Source of the DNA: Affinundibacterium macrobrachii
GTDB lineage: Bacteria; Pseudomonadota; Gammaproteobacteria; Burkholderiales; Burkholderiaceae_D
NCBI RefSeq assembly: GCF_014652415.1
Contig: NZ_BMYT01000003.1
Coordinates: 1-64,000, forward strand
Reading direction: 5' to 3'
DNA length: 64,000 bases
Shown here one piece after another: positions 35,817-45,186 of the stretch. A model generated the notes under the pieces. That model did no database searches. It saw only the letters and a program-made list of their open reading frames with translations, and was not told the DNA's origin. The position numbers were made by a program, and so were the translations under genes. Positions within the stretch are counted from its first letter, which is position 1. The number at the start of each line of letters is the position of its first letter.

Positions 35817-37539
35817 TAGAGAAATTGATAACGAAACGACCACCCGGCTCTATGCCATGGGTATAAGTATCGTCGTTCCTATATTCGTAATCGAGAACAG
35901 CATGATTATTCAAACATAATTCCCTGGCCATATACAAGCCTAAGCCTGTACCTTTACTCGATGTGGTGTAGAAAGGTTCAAATAAATGCGATCGGACCAT
36001 AGCAGAAATTCCGGGACCATCATCTTGAATATGTAACTCGCGCCGATTACCCGAAGAGATTTTGATAATTAAACGAATACAACCCGGCTTACCGCTGGCA
36101 TAACGCACGGCATTCGATAGTAAATTAGTAATGACTTCATGCAAATGCCCCGGATCGAAGACGATATGTAATCGCGCTGTATCGATCAATTGAATCATAT
36201 CTGCCGAGATACCACGGGTTTCTACAAATTCTTGCACGATACTTTTTAACTCATCCGCTAACAAAACCGGAGCAAGGTTCATTTGTGCTTTGCGCGACAA
36301 TTTCAAAATATCTTCAATCAGCTGATTTAAGCGAGCAACATTGTCTTCAACGATTTTTAGTAAGCGACGCGCCTGCACTTCATTATGCACATCTTCGCCC
36401 AGCAAGGATGCTGCATAAGAAATCGACGATAAGGGATTACGCACCTCATGCGCGATGCTGGCAGTTAATCGGCCCATCGACGCGAGTTTTAATTGCTGCG
36501 CTTGATTTTCTAGTTCCGATACATTTTGCATAAAAATGATGGTACAAGGCGTCAATTGCAAACCCAAATGATTGAAATCATCTTCATCGATTCGAATAAA
36601 ACGTAATTTCAAATGGGTGACGGCTTCAAGCGGTGCTTCTGCTGAAGAAAAATTCGTATTCTGATTACGCGTATCAACAAAGTGACGAATCGTTACAAAG
36701 GATGCACCTTCATTTCTCATCCAAGTCGTTGTATGAGGTCTCTGCCCCTCACTCCATTTTTCCAGTGCTTCGGCAATTGGCTCTAAGCTATTGATTTGTT
36801 TTAAGCGTACTTTGCGCTCGACCGAGTAAGGAAAGGTAGAAATACCCAACATCCGTTCAGCAGCTGGATTGGATTCGAATAAATAGCCATCCTGATCGAT
36901 CACCAATACGCCGTCTTCCATATCTGCAATCACGGTGCGATTAATCGCTTGTTGCAGAGCTAATTCAAAACCGCGTTGATTCGCTAGCTCCTCTTGTCCA
37001 AGCAAATTTTTCGCTAAGCGATTTAAGACATAGACCACCGCAAAATAAGCCGCACCGTACAAGCCCGCTTGCGAAATGATATTGCTATCCTCGTTCTGTA
37101 ACACTTGATAGGTGTTAACTAACAGTAGAAAAAGCGAAACAGCCGAAACAAACGACAGGGCTAATAGCATAGGCGCCAATATGCCCAATCCAGCTAATGG
37201 GAAGAGATACAAAATGACTAGCCCACTCTTACTACCACCTGCGCCAACATATAACAAAGAAATAACAATTAAATCGATCGCAACCTGCGTCACCAACTGC
37301 AACATAAATCCTTGTTGGCATTTCCACTTAAGGATCACAAAACCAAGCGCTACAACTAAATAGGAAGCAGCCACCACACGCAAAGCATTAGGCTCGAACA
37401 ACCAATAATCGGTGAACACTTTAAAAATAAGCGATATCAATAAGGCGAGCGCAACTAAGACACGTGAAAAATTTAGCGTCTGCAAAGAACGCCAAAGAGT
37501 CGCACTAACTACTTGTTGCCTGATATCGTGTTTGATCAT
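35794..37539 (-). CDS. pilS: Sensor histidine kinase PilS
   Basis: The 581-residue kinase begins with about six membrane helices in the first 190 residues, as in PilS. A PAS domain follows (ADMEDGVLVIDQDGYLFESN), then the H-box (LTASIAHEVRNPLSSISYAA) and an ATP-binding domain with VITNLLSNAVRYASG, IQDDGPGISAM and GTGLGLYMAREL. PilS phosphorylates PilR to control type IV pilin expression. The stop overlaps the pilR start. The PP0621-type gene is 15 bp upstream, so the operon likely begins earlier. Confidence 0.92.
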   Translation of the reverse strand: MIKHDIRQQVVSATLWRSLQTLNFSRVLVALALLISLIFKVFTDYWLFEPNALRVVAASYLVVALGFVILKWKCQQGFMLQLVTQVAIDLIVISLLYVGAGGSKSGLVILYLFPLAGLGILAPMLLALSFVSAVSLFLLLVNTYQVLQNEDSNIISQAGLYGAAYFAVVYVLNRLAKNLLGQEELANQRGFELALQQAINRTVIADMEDGVLVIDQDGYLFESNPAAERMLGISTFPYSVERKVRLKQINSLEPIAEALEKWSEGQRPHTTTWMRNEGASFVTIRHFVDTRNQNTNFSSAEAPLEAVTHLKLRFIRIDEDDFNHLGLQLTPCTIIFMQNVSELENQAQQLKLASMGRLTASIAHEVRNPLSSISYAASLLGEDVHNEVQARRLLKIVEDNVARLNQLIEDILKLSRKAQMNLAPVLLADELKSIVQEFVETRGISADMIQLIDTARLHIVFDPGHLHEVITNLLSNAVRYASGKPGCIRLIIKISSGNRRELHIQDDGPGISAMVRSHLFEPFYTTSSKGTGLGLYMARELCLNNHAVLDYEYRNDDTYTHGIEPGGRFVINFSNENHESK

Positions 37540-37554
37540 GACACTAAGGTCTTA

Positions 37555-37842
37555 TCACGAAGTTTTGCTGGCAATATCCGCGTGTTCAGTACAGCAATAG
37601 TGAAGATTGCCACGTTGTACTGATTCGGATGCGGGAAAATAGACTTGGCAATACGCACAGCTAAGCATAGACTCAGCTTGTTTAGCACTAGGATTTTGTA
37701 CAAATTGATCCTCTCGCCAATCTTCTTGGGAGGAATTCGCACTATCTTGATTACGGTTCGAAGGCGGCGTATTGGCACGAAAACTCTTGCGCAAGGCCAG
37801 ATACACAAGGACTGCTAAGCACAACCACAAAAATAATTTCAC
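37555..37842 (-). CDS. PP0621-family small protein (GTG start)
   Basis: This 95-residue protein has one N-terminal membrane segment (LFLWLCLAVLVYLAL) and a C-terminal Cys/His cluster (LSCAYCQVYFPASESV, then LHYCCTEHADIA) that looks able to bind zinc. The pattern is that of the PP0621 family, commonly located between ccsA and pilS in betaproteobacteria and pseudomonads. The function is unknown. It starts with GTG and overlaps the ccsA stop (GTGA), so the two are coupled. Confidence 0.8.
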   Translation of the reverse strand: MKLFLWLCLAVLVYLALRKSFRANTPPSNRNQDSANSSQEDWREDQFVQNPSAKQAESMLSCAYCQVYFPASESVQRGNLHYCCTEHADIASKTS

Positions 37843-38648
37843 AGCACGCTCCTGTGTAGCACGACTTCCATCACAAAACGACTACCAACGTAGGCCAACA
37901 AGAGGCTGAGGAAACCAAATAAGGTAATTCTCAATACCGCTTTACCGCGCCAACCGCGCCATTGACGACCGGCCAACAGCACGGCAAACAAGCCCCACGA
38001 TAACAGAGACAATACCGTCTTATGATCCCATTTAAACGCAACGCCCAGGAACTGTTCTGAGAAGATTACGCCAGAAAGCACAGTCAAACTCAGCAAAATA
38101 AAACCCAAGCTAACCAGCATAAACAAAATATGCTCCATCTTTAATAGCGCAGGTAAACGATCCAAGGCTTTTTCCAACCATGATTGCACTGGTTTGCCGC
38201 GCATACGATGCAAATGTAAGTCTTGCACATACATAATCAAGGCATGAAATGCAGCGATAGTTAAAGTGCTATACGCCAGCATAGCGACGCCGACATGCCA
38301 TGGAAACATCGATGGCTTATTAAGTAGCGGCACCAAATTACCGGGAAAAACCAAAGGTAACAAAGCTGTTACGGCGGCTTGAGGCAAAATCAAAATACGT
38401 AAGCCATCGAGCGAGAAATTACGATTTTCGACCAAATACACCAAAATGGAGACCCAAATCGCAGCCGACCACATGACTGCAAAACCGATTCTTAAAGCAT
38501 GTTCAGCATAAACACTTAGGCCTAGCGCAAGTCCATGCACACACCATGCAATCGCAGCGGTGCTTAGTGAAAGCAGTTTACGATGATTGGGAATAAATGG
38601 GCAAATCGCATATAAGAGCGCAGCCGCAATTGATAAATAAATTAGCAT
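37839..38648 (-). CDS. CcsA/YpjD-type cytochrome c assembly-family membrane protein
   Basis: This is a membrane protein of 269 residues and eight helices with the CcmC/CcsA heme-handling pattern: PWHVGVAMLAYSTLTIAAFH contains a conserved His, and FKWDHKTVLSLLSWGLFAVL contains another. The usual WWD motif of CcmC/CcmF is not evident, as in YpjD homologues linked to ffh. It may affect membrane heme or corrosion-type divalent-cation traits, but the role is not settled. It heads a coupled run with the PP0621 gene, pilS, pilR and ampD. Confidence 0.85.
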   Translation of the reverse strand: MLIYLSIAAALLYAICPFIPNHRKLLSLSTAAIAWCVHGLALGLSVYAEHALRIGFAVMWSAAIWVSILVYLVENRNFSLDGLRILILPQAAVTALLPLVFPGNLVPLLNKPSMFPWHVGVAMLAYSTLTIAAFHALIMYVQDLHLHRMRGKPVQSWLEKALDRLPALLKMEHILFMLVSLGFILLSLTVLSGVIFSEQFLGVAFKWDHKTVLSLLSWGLFAVLLAGRQWRGWRGKAVLRITLFGFLSLLLAYVGSRFVMEVVLHRSVL

Positions 38649-39173
38649 GGCTTAAGTTTACACTATGTTGGACTTATTTTTTCCTGATTGAAATTCTTGA
38701 TCCAGCAAATAAATGATTGATTTGGCGAACCACAACAAACGTTTGAATTTCGCGCTGAGTTTCGCGCAATTGACAAGTTCGACTTTGCGTCAACGCAAAG
38801 AGTTCAGAAAAAGTCATCCATACTATCGTCGATATTGGTCACTATGCATACATACGCACCGTTGAACTCAAGCTCGCAATTTATCCGCACTTACCTGATT
38901 ATCTTCACCGGCGATGTTCAATCTGCGCGAAATATCCACTAGCTAAGCACTAATTAAGTACTAATTGCGCAGCAATATAATCCTCTACGGAAACTTTATA
39001 AGCTGCAATTACAACATGCCTAAATATATGTGTAAAAAGCTTGCTCGATTCACTTGACTAAGGATGGTCGCTTCTAGATACTGCCAAGCACTCAAGAACA
39101 GGGTCGAACAATAGTTCAGTCATGTGCCAGATGAGTAGTTTAAAAACAAGTAGTCTTTTTTGCAGGAATTAAA
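38649..39173. other. Divergent gap upstream of ccsA and the S46 peptidase
   Basis: These 525 bp must hold both promoters. I see no gene, RNA or strong repeat, and no FNR, NrdR or Fur-type site that I would defend. Confidence 0.5.
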
Positions 39174-41336
39174 ATGAAAAAATCACTTTTCGCTTTAGCC
39201 GCACTCACTCTCACCAGCGGCTTTGCACAAGCCGATGAAGGTATGTGGATGCCGCAACAGTTACCACAAATAGCTAAGCAACTCAAAGCAGCGGGTTTAA
39301 AACTAGATCCAAAATCTTTAACAAAGTTGACCGAATTCCCGATGGGTGCAATTGTCAGCTTGGGCGGTTGCTCTGCATCTTTTGTTTCTCCTCAAGGTTT
39401 GGTTGCAACCAACCATCACTGCGTTTATGACAGTGTGGCGCGCAACTCAACACCAGAACGTAACTTGCTGGCTGATGGCTTCCTCGCAAAAACTCTGGCA
39501 GAAGAATTACCTGCTGGCCCAGGCTCACGCATTTTCGTTACAACCGAAGTGACTAATGTCAGCGACAAAGTAATTACCGCGGATGTGGCGAAATTAACTG
39601 GTAAAGCACGCGTTGATGCGATCGAAAAAAATCAAAAAACCATGATCGCAGCATGTGAAAAAGAAGCTGGATATCGTTGCAGCATTCCGACTTTCTACGG
39701 TGGTTTAGAGTTCTATCTGATTAAACAGATGGAAATCAAAGACGTCCGTTTGGTGCATGCACCAGCCGAAGGCGTTGGTAAGTTTGGTGGCGACACCGAT
39801 AACTGGATGTGGCCACGCCATACAGGCGACTATGGTTTCTATCGTGCTTACGTAAGCAAAGATGGCAAACCAGCTGAATACAGCAAAGACAACGTGCCAT
39901 ACGTACCGAAGCATGTCCTGAAGTTGGCTAAAGATGGTTTAAAAGAAGGTGATTTCGTGATGGTATTGGGCTATCCAGGCCGTACTAACCGTCATCGTTT
40001 GCCATCTGAAATTTCTTACACTTTCGATTTCGAATACCCGAATTTCGTCAAAAACTCTGCGGAAACTTTGGCGATCATCGCTGCAGAAACCAAAGACAAT
40101 AAAGACGCTAGTTTGAAATATGCGGGTATGGTTGCAGGCATCAACAACTACTACAAAAACCGTCAAGGTATGTTGGATAGTTATGCGGGCAGCGATATCT
40201 TGGAGCGCAAAACCAAAGAACACGCAGACTTAAAAGCATGGGTCAACTCTAATCCTAAGACTAAAGCAGAATATGCTGCAGACATCGAAAAAATTGAAGA
40301 AATCTATGCAAAACGCGATGCGACTGCGAAGAAAGAATCTTATTTAGCATCTTCTTCCCCACGTTTCTTATCAACTGCCCGTACTTTGTACCGCTTGGCG
40401 CATGAAAAAACCAAACCAGATGCAGAACGTCGTGCTGGTTTCCAAAATCGTGATTTGCCACGCTTCAAAGCAACAGTTGATGGCGTAGAACGTAGCTATG
40501 ATGAGAAAGTAGATAAAGCTTTAGTATTAAATAGCTTGGTCAAATACGCAGCAGCGCCAGCCGCTGAACGCAATTCGAACTTTGACAATGCTATGGGTAT
40601 TAAAGATGGCATGACAAAAGATCAGTTGAAAGCCTTGCTGGATCAAATGTATGCCGGTAGCCAATTTGGTGACAAAGCATTCCGTACTTCATGGTTGAAT
40701 AAGTCGGTGGACGAATTCAAAGCAAGCAACGATAGCTTTATCAAAGCTGCAGTTGCGATGTTTGACGAAAGCATGAAGCGTGAAGCAGCTGATTTGGAAT
40801 CTGCAGGCAATTCACAAAAAGCTTATGCTAGCTACATGAAAGCAAAAATCGCTTACATGAATAGCAAAGGCCAAGCGGTTTATCCAGATGCAAATAGCAC
40901 TTTACGTGTGACTTTCGGTAAAGTTGCAAGCCGTCCATTCGGTGCCGATGGTACAACTTGGACTGCATTCACTACCGTAAAAGGTATCACAGCAAAAGCA
41001 ACTGGCACTGGTGAATTCAATGCACCAGCGAATCAATTGGCTGCAATCAAAGCGAAAGACTTTGGTAAATACGTTGACCCAGTATTGAAAACTGTTCCAG
41101 TCAATTACTTGGCAACTTTGGATATCACTGGCGGCAATTCAGGCTCTGCAGCTTTGAATTCTAAAGGCGAATTCATCGGCTTAGCATTTGACGGCACCTT
41201 GGATTCCATCATCGCTGATTGGGATTACAACAAAGCATCTAGCCGTTCTATCCAAGTAGATTTGCGCTACATGTTGTGGCAAATGAAACACGTTGATAAA
41301 GCGGATAACTTATTGAAAGAAATGGGCGCAGAGTAA
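39174..41336 (+). CDS. S46-family dipeptidyl-peptidase (DPP7-like)
   Basis: S46 enzymes remove dipeptides from peptide N-termini in the periplasm, serving peptide nutrition. The 720-residue precursor has a signal peptide ending GFAQADEG. The chymotrypsin-like triad is visible: His in VATNHHCVYDS, Asp in FGGDTDNWMWPRHTGDYGFY, and Ser656 in TGGNSGSAALNSKG. The residue 18 after the Ser is Gly674 (LAFDG). In the family Gly here goes with hydrophobic P1 preference (DPP7) and Arg with Asp/Glu preference (DPP11), so DPP7-like is inferred. It interrupts the usual ffh-ccsA adjacency. Confidence 0.92.
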   Translation: MKKSLFALAALTLTSGFAQADEGMWMPQQLPQIAKQLKAAGLKLDPKSLTKLTEFPMGAIVSLGGCSASFVSPQGLVATNHHCVYDSVARNSTPERNLLADGFLAKTLAEELPAGPGSRIFVTTEVTNVSDKVITADVAKLTGKARVDAIEKNQKTMIAACEKEAGYRCSIPTFYGGLEFYLIKQMEIKDVRLVHAPAEGVGKFGGDTDNWMWPRHTGDYGFYRAYVSKDGKPAEYSKDNVPYVPKHVLKLAKDGLKEGDFVMVLGYPGRTNRHRLPSEISYTFDFEYPNFVKNSAETLAIIAAETKDNKDASLKYAGMVAGINNYYKNRQGMLDSYAGSDILERKTKEHADLKAWVNSNPKTKAEYAADIEKIEEIYAKRDATAKKESYLASSSPRFLSTARTLYRLAHEKTKPDAERRAGFQNRDLPRFKATVDGVERSYDEKVDKALVLNSLVKYAAAPAAERNSNFDNAMGIKDGMTKDQLKALLDQMYAGSQFGDKAFRTSWLNKSVDEFKASNDSFIKAAVAMFDESMKREAADLESAGNSQKAYASYMKAKIAYMNSKGQAVYPDANSTLRVTFGKVASRPFGADGTTWTAFTTVKGITAKATGTGEFNAPANQLAAIKAKDFGKYVDPVLKTVPVNYLATLDITGGNSGSAALNSKGEFIGLAFDGTLDSIIADWDYNKASSRSIQVDLRYMLWQMKHVDKADNLLKEMGAE

Positions 41337-41375
41337 GCTGCTCAGTTGTAAATTCAACTTTAAGTTAGCAAATGA

Positions 41376-41408
41376 AGCCACGTTGAGGTAATTCAACGTG
41401 GCTTTTTT
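41376..41408 (+). terminator. Rho-independent terminator of the S46 gene
   Basis: AGCCACGTTGA and TCAACGTGGCT form an 11-bp stem with a 6-nt loop and six T. It stands 39 bp after the stop. Confidence 0.92.
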
Positions 41409-41577
41409 ATTTATACAAACAGCATGAAAGCAGGCGATCATACGACAAAACCGATGATATCTCGAAGGAAACACCCTCATTTCGAGTAAAATACCGAGCC
41501 TTAAGCTGATATCAAGCCTTATTCAAAACTGATATCGCAATGCCGTATTTATACCAATTTGAAACAGAAAGTTTACT

Positions 41578-42936
41578 ATGCTCGACAATCTGACCCAGCG
41601 CCTCGCCAAAGTCGTCAAGACTATGCGTGGCGAAGCGCGTTTAACTGAATCCAATACCGCTGACATGCTGCGTGAAGTGCGTATGGCCTTATTAGAGGCA
41701 GACGTTGCATTGCCTGCGGTACGTGAATTGATTGCGCGCGTCAAAGAAAAGGCCATGGGCGAAGATGTAATCGGCTCATTGACACCTGGTCAAGCACTCG
41801 TTGGCGTCGTACAAAAAGAACTCGCATCGGTGATTGGTGCGGATTTAGGTGAAAACGCATCAGAATTAAACTTTGCGACCCAACCGCCTGCCATCATTTT
41901 AATGGCGGGTCTACAAGGTGCAGGTAAAACCACCACGGTTGGTAAGCTCGCCTTATTCTTACGCGAAAAGAAAAAGAAAAAAGTCTTAACCGTGTCTGCC
42001 GACGTCTACCGTCCAGCGGCGATTGGGCAGCTAGAAACAGTTACCGCACAAGCAGGTGCCGATTTCTTCCCCACCACCATCAATGACAAACCGGTTGATA
42101 TAGCCTTAGCTGCTTTGGATTGGGCAAAGAAACATCATCACGAAGTATTAATCATCGATACCGCTGGTCGTCTTGGTATTGACGAAGCGATGATGCAAGA
42201 AATCGCTGCCGTACATGCGGCAGTGAATCCAATCGAAACCTTGTTCGTGGTCGACGCCATGTTGGGGCAAGATGCGGTCAACACCGCTAAAGCCTTTAAC
42301 GATGCATTACCTTTGACCGGTGTAGTTCTGACCAAACTTGACGGTGACTCACGCGGTGGTGCTGCATTGTCAGTACGCCATGTCACTGGCAAGCCAATTA
42401 AGTTCGCTGGTGTTTCAGAAAAACTCGATGGCCTCGAAGCCTTTGACGCAACGCGCATGGCGAACCGTATTCTCGGCATGGGCGACATTCTTGCTTTGGT
42501 CGAATCGGCGCAAAAAGGCATGGACGTCGAAGCGGCAAAAGGCTTAGCTGAAAAAATCAAAGTCGGCGGCAAGTTTGATATGAACGATTTCAAAATGCAG
42601 TTGGCACAAATGAAGAATATGGGCAGCCTATCCAGCTTGATGGATAAACTCCCAGCGCAGTTCCAACAAGCTGCCAGTGGCGCCAACATGGATAATGCCG
42701 AAAAACAAATGCGTCGCATGGAAGGCATCATCAATTCAATGACCCCGCTAGAACGTGCAAAACCCGATTTAATCAAAGCTTCACGCAAACGTCGCATTGC
42801 GGCTGGTGCTGGCGTACAAATTCAAGAAGTCAATCGCATGTTAGCGCAGTTTGATCAAATGCAAAGCATGATGAAAAAACTTAAGGGTGGTGGCATGATG
42901 AAAATGATGCGGGGTCTAAAAGGCATGATGCGTTGA
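41578..42936 (+). CDS. ffh: Signal recognition particle GTPase Ffh
   Basis: Ffh binds signal sequences emerging from ribosomes and delivers them to FtsY. The 452 residues show the N domain (MLDNLTQRLAKVVKTMRGEA), then the G domain with GLQGAGKTTTVGKLA, the SRP insertion around SADVYRPAAIGQLE, IIDTAGRLGIDE and TKLDGDSRGGAAL. The Met-rich M domain ends QMQSMMKKLKGGGMMKMM and contains the RNA-binding ASRKRRIAAGAG. All GTPase motifs are intact. It is probably transcribed alone. No 4.5S RNA gene is seen nearby. Confidence 0.98.
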   Translation: MLDNLTQRLAKVVKTMRGEARLTESNTADMLREVRMALLEADVALPAVRELIARVKEKAMGEDVIGSLTPGQALVGVVQKELASVIGADLGENASELNFATQPPAIILMAGLQGAGKTTTVGKLALFLREKKKKKVLTVSADVYRPAAIGQLETVTAQAGADFFPTTINDKPVDIALAALDWAKKHHHEVLIIDTAGRLGIDEAMMQEIAAVHAAVNPIETLFVVDAMLGQDAVNTAKAFNDALPLTGVVLTKLDGDSRGGAALSVRHVTGKPIKFAGVSEKLDGLEAFDATRMANRILGMGDILALVESAQKGMDVEAAKGLAEKIKVGGKFDMNDFKMQLAQMKNMGSLSSLMDKLPAQFQQAASGANMDNAEKQMRRMEGIINSMTPLERAKPDLIKASRKRRIAAGAGVQIQEVNRMLAQFDQMQSMMKKLKGGGMMKMMRGLKGMMR

Positions 42937-42984
42937 TTTACCTACATAAATCCAATTCTAGGGCGCTGTGCGTTGTTGCCAATG

Positions 42985-43017
42985 CTCGCAATACCGCAGT
43001 ATTGCTGCGCTTGGCGC
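42985..43017. repeat. Intergenic hairpin repeat, copy A
   Basis: The 33 bp begin CTCGCAATACCGCAG and end CTTGGCGC. GCAATAC and GTATTGC pair around CGCA. It shares about 28 of 33 bases with copy B. Confidence 0.65.
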
Positions 43018-43302
43018 CTAGCGCAGCATCCCTAAAATTGAATTTCTAAAGGCAAATCGCCTTAGTATTTTTTTGAATGAAACTAAAATAGCTTCGCTGC
43101 GTTTTACAAAATCGGAGGTCGGGTGCAACCCGCACTACCAACATTTGCAGTAACAAAGCTAGTGAAACAAAAAAAGAACCAGCATTCTTTAATTATGCAC
43201 ATTGTAGGATTGTACTGTTTCAACAAAACTACATCGCCATCGTCGAATTTCTAAAGCCGCCTATTTATTTGTCTTACGCTTCCCAGCAACTTATCGACCA
43301 TC

Positions 43303-43335
43303 CTCGCAATACCGAAGTATTACGGTGCTTGGCGC
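43303..43335. repeat. Intergenic hairpin repeat, copy B
   Basis: The 33 bp begin CTCGCAATACCGAAG and end CTTGGCGC, matching copy A at 42985 in the same orientation. The stem is slightly weakened (GTATTAC). Confidence 0.65.
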
Positions 43336-43703
43336 AAAACAAACTGGAACGCAACATCACTTAAATATGTGATGCACTTCAGTTTCTAAAGTCTGGTCAA
43401 AAGCCCGACTTCATCTCCACATACAAGTCATCTATTTTGCCGCTCCATCCCTAAGACCTCGTATTAAGAGGTTTTGATTTTACGTTTTTCAAATCCCGAT
43501 TTCATCGATAACAAAGCCATCATTTGTCTCACTCTGCAGAGGAAAAACGACATTTTTCCCTCTGAAAACCACGTCTCTCATGATTTCTCACACTTTTTTC
43601 GCAAAAAGCAAAAAAAAACACTTGCATCACTCTGTAATCGGCACCACTATAAGCACTGCGTGAAATGGCGCATTTTCCAAGACAATTGTGAAGGAGCCTC
43701 AAT

Positions 43704-44138
43704 ATGGCAACAGCACCAAAAAAAGCAGCAGCAAAACCAGCAGCGAAGCCTGCCGCAAAAGCAGCAGCGAAACCTGCAGCAGCAAAAAAACCAGTAGCAA
43801 AAGCGGCAGCGAAACCTGCGGCGAAGGCAGCAGCTAAACCTGCAAAAGCAGCAGCGAAGCCAGCAGCTAAAAAACCAGCAGCAGCGCGTAAGCCAAATGC
43901 AGCTTTCATGAAGCCTATGACTTTGTCTCCAGTATTGGCAGCAGTAATTGGCGCAGCACCAATGCCACGTACTGAAGTCACCAAGAAAATCTGGGAATAC
44001 ATCAAAAAGCACAAGCTGCAAGACGAAGCAAACAAACGCAATATCAACGCGGATGACAAATTGAAAGCCGTTTTCGGTGGCAAGAAACAAGTCTCCATGT
44101 TTGAAATGACAAAACTCATTTCTGGTCATCTGTCCTAA
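43704..44138 (+). CDS. SWIB/MDM2-domain protein with histone H1-like tail
   Basis: The 144-residue protein joins a basic Ala/Lys/Pro tail (residues 1 to about 65, MATAPKKAAAKPAAKPAAKA) to a SWIB domain (about 70-144: FMKPMTLSPVLAAVIGAAPM, then TKKIWEYIKKHKLQDEANKR and LKAVFGGKKQVSMFEMTKLI). SWIB domains are best known from eukaryotic chromatin remodellers but also occur in chlamydiae and betaproteobacteria. DNA or nucleoid binding is likely; targets are unknown. GAAGGAG precedes the ATG. Its N-terminus closely resembles that of the 27394-28251 histone-like protein. Confidence 0.92.
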   Translation: MATAPKKAAAKPAAKPAAKAAAKPAAAKKPVAKAAAKPAAKAAAKPAKAAAKPAAKKPAAARKPNAAFMKPMTLSPVLAAVIGAAPMPRTEVTKKIWEYIKKHKLQDEANKRNINADDKLKAVFGGKKQVSMFEMTKLISGHLS

Positions 44139-44214
44139 TTAGATTTCTAATTGGATTTGATTTCCATATTGCTTTGGGCAATGCTTGGGTCGTAAATCTT
44201 ACTACCCAAATCCC

Positions 44215-44251
44215 AAACAAAAACGCCCGCATCGCGCGGGCGTTTTTGTTT
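44215..44251. terminator. Strong bidirectional terminator
   Basis: A 16-bp stem (AAACAAAAACGCCCGC with its complement) has a 5-nt loop and T-rich arms. It lies between the convergent SWIB gene and the 44422-45186 gene and suits both. Confidence 0.92.
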
Positions 44252-44421
44252 CTAATACGAGCCATCAACATCTCTACAAACAATACAAATAAAGTGGCTT
44301 GTTCGAATTTAGGACACCAGTCACATCTTCAATGCTAGCTACCAGATTTGATTAAAGTCGTATCTAATCGCTGGCGCTTTCATAAACTCAATCAGTGATG
44401 TTGAGTTGTCGACTTATTCAC

Positions 44422-45186
44422 TCACTGCACTTTATTCGCAGCAAATAAACTGGGTAACCAAGCCGCTGTTTGTGATTTAATCCAATCGATATCTTCATCT
44501 GAATTAAGTCGCGCATAAGCAAAGAAATACAGGATCTTGCCTTTGACCATGGTATTGGTTAAACCCATCACCATAGGGATTTGTTTCAGCTCGCCGTTCA
44601 CATTTGCTTGCACCAAGGTTTTCGCAATCAATGAGACATAGCTGTCATCACCTATTACATCCAGCACTTTCATCTCACCTAATTTTAAGCTGAGCTCTTT
44701 GGCCTGCGGTGACTTGCTATCTTTCTTCAAACGATCAACAGCCATGTCGATTTCGGTTTGCATACGTGCTGCGTTTTCGTCGAATAATTTCTTGTATTGA
44801 TTCTTCAATTGGTCGCGCACCATGCCATATTCACGTTCAGACATGTTGACGCCTTCGGCTGCACGCAAAGTCTGTACCATGAAATAACGATGTAATTGTG
44901 GCGCGCTCTGTGCGAGCAAGGCTTTGACATCGTCATCACTCATAAAAAAACTAAGTAAGCGATTGGTTGAGGCTGTCATGTTTTCGCCAAATTGACGGAT
45001 GGCAGGCATCATGCTTGAAGGGTCTGAATAATTTTTTGGCTCAGGAATCAAGATACGTGTACCCGAGATGTTCACTTCAATAGGCTTAGCAACTTGCTTT
45101 ACTGCAGACTGATCAAGCGCGTAAGTATTGCCAACAGAAAGTGCGAGCGCTAGTACAGCGATCAAACGTGCTAAGTAAGTTTTCAT
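44422..45186 (-). CDS. Exported protein of unknown function
   Basis: I do not recognise this 254-residue protein. A signal peptide (MKTYLARLIAVLALALSVGN, ending TYALD) predicts export. The mature protein is mixed helical, with a charged middle (EREYGMVRDQLKNQYKKLFD) and a C-terminal strand region (MVKGKILYFFAYARLNSDED) with no cysteine or metal motif. It could be a periplasmic adaptor or lipid-associated protein, but nothing supports a specific role. It is divergent from the norCB promoter. Confidence 0.7.
   Translation of the reverse strand: MKTYLARLIAVLALALSVGNTYALDQSAVKQVAKPIEVNISGTRILIPEPKNYSDPSSMMPAIRQFGENMTASTNRLLSFFMSDDDVKALLAQSAPQLHRYFMVQTLRAAEGVNMSEREYGMVRDQLKNQYKKLFDENAARMQTEIDMAVDRLKKDSKSPQAKELSLKLGEMKVLDVIGDDSYVSLIAKTLVQANVNGELKQIPMVMGLTNTMVKGKILYFFAYARLNSDEDIDWIKSQTAAWLPSLFAANKVQ

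Larger units (their letters stand above)
42937..43703. other. Gap after ffh with degenerate repeats, no gene
   Basis: These 767 bp contain two copies of a hairpin repeat (42985-43017 and 43303-43335), each followed further on by TTTCTAAAG. A third TTTCTAAAG occurs near 43240. A 107-codon frame at 43474-43797 overlaps the SWIB gene in another frame and is not credible. Confidence 0.5.

Noticed and set aside
43529-44129. Long Ala/Phe- and Cys/Phe-rich minus-strand frames opposite the SWIB gene
   Set aside because: They are shadows of the repeat-coded tail and the SWIB domain; the plus-strand product has a recognised domain and a GAAGGAG RBS.
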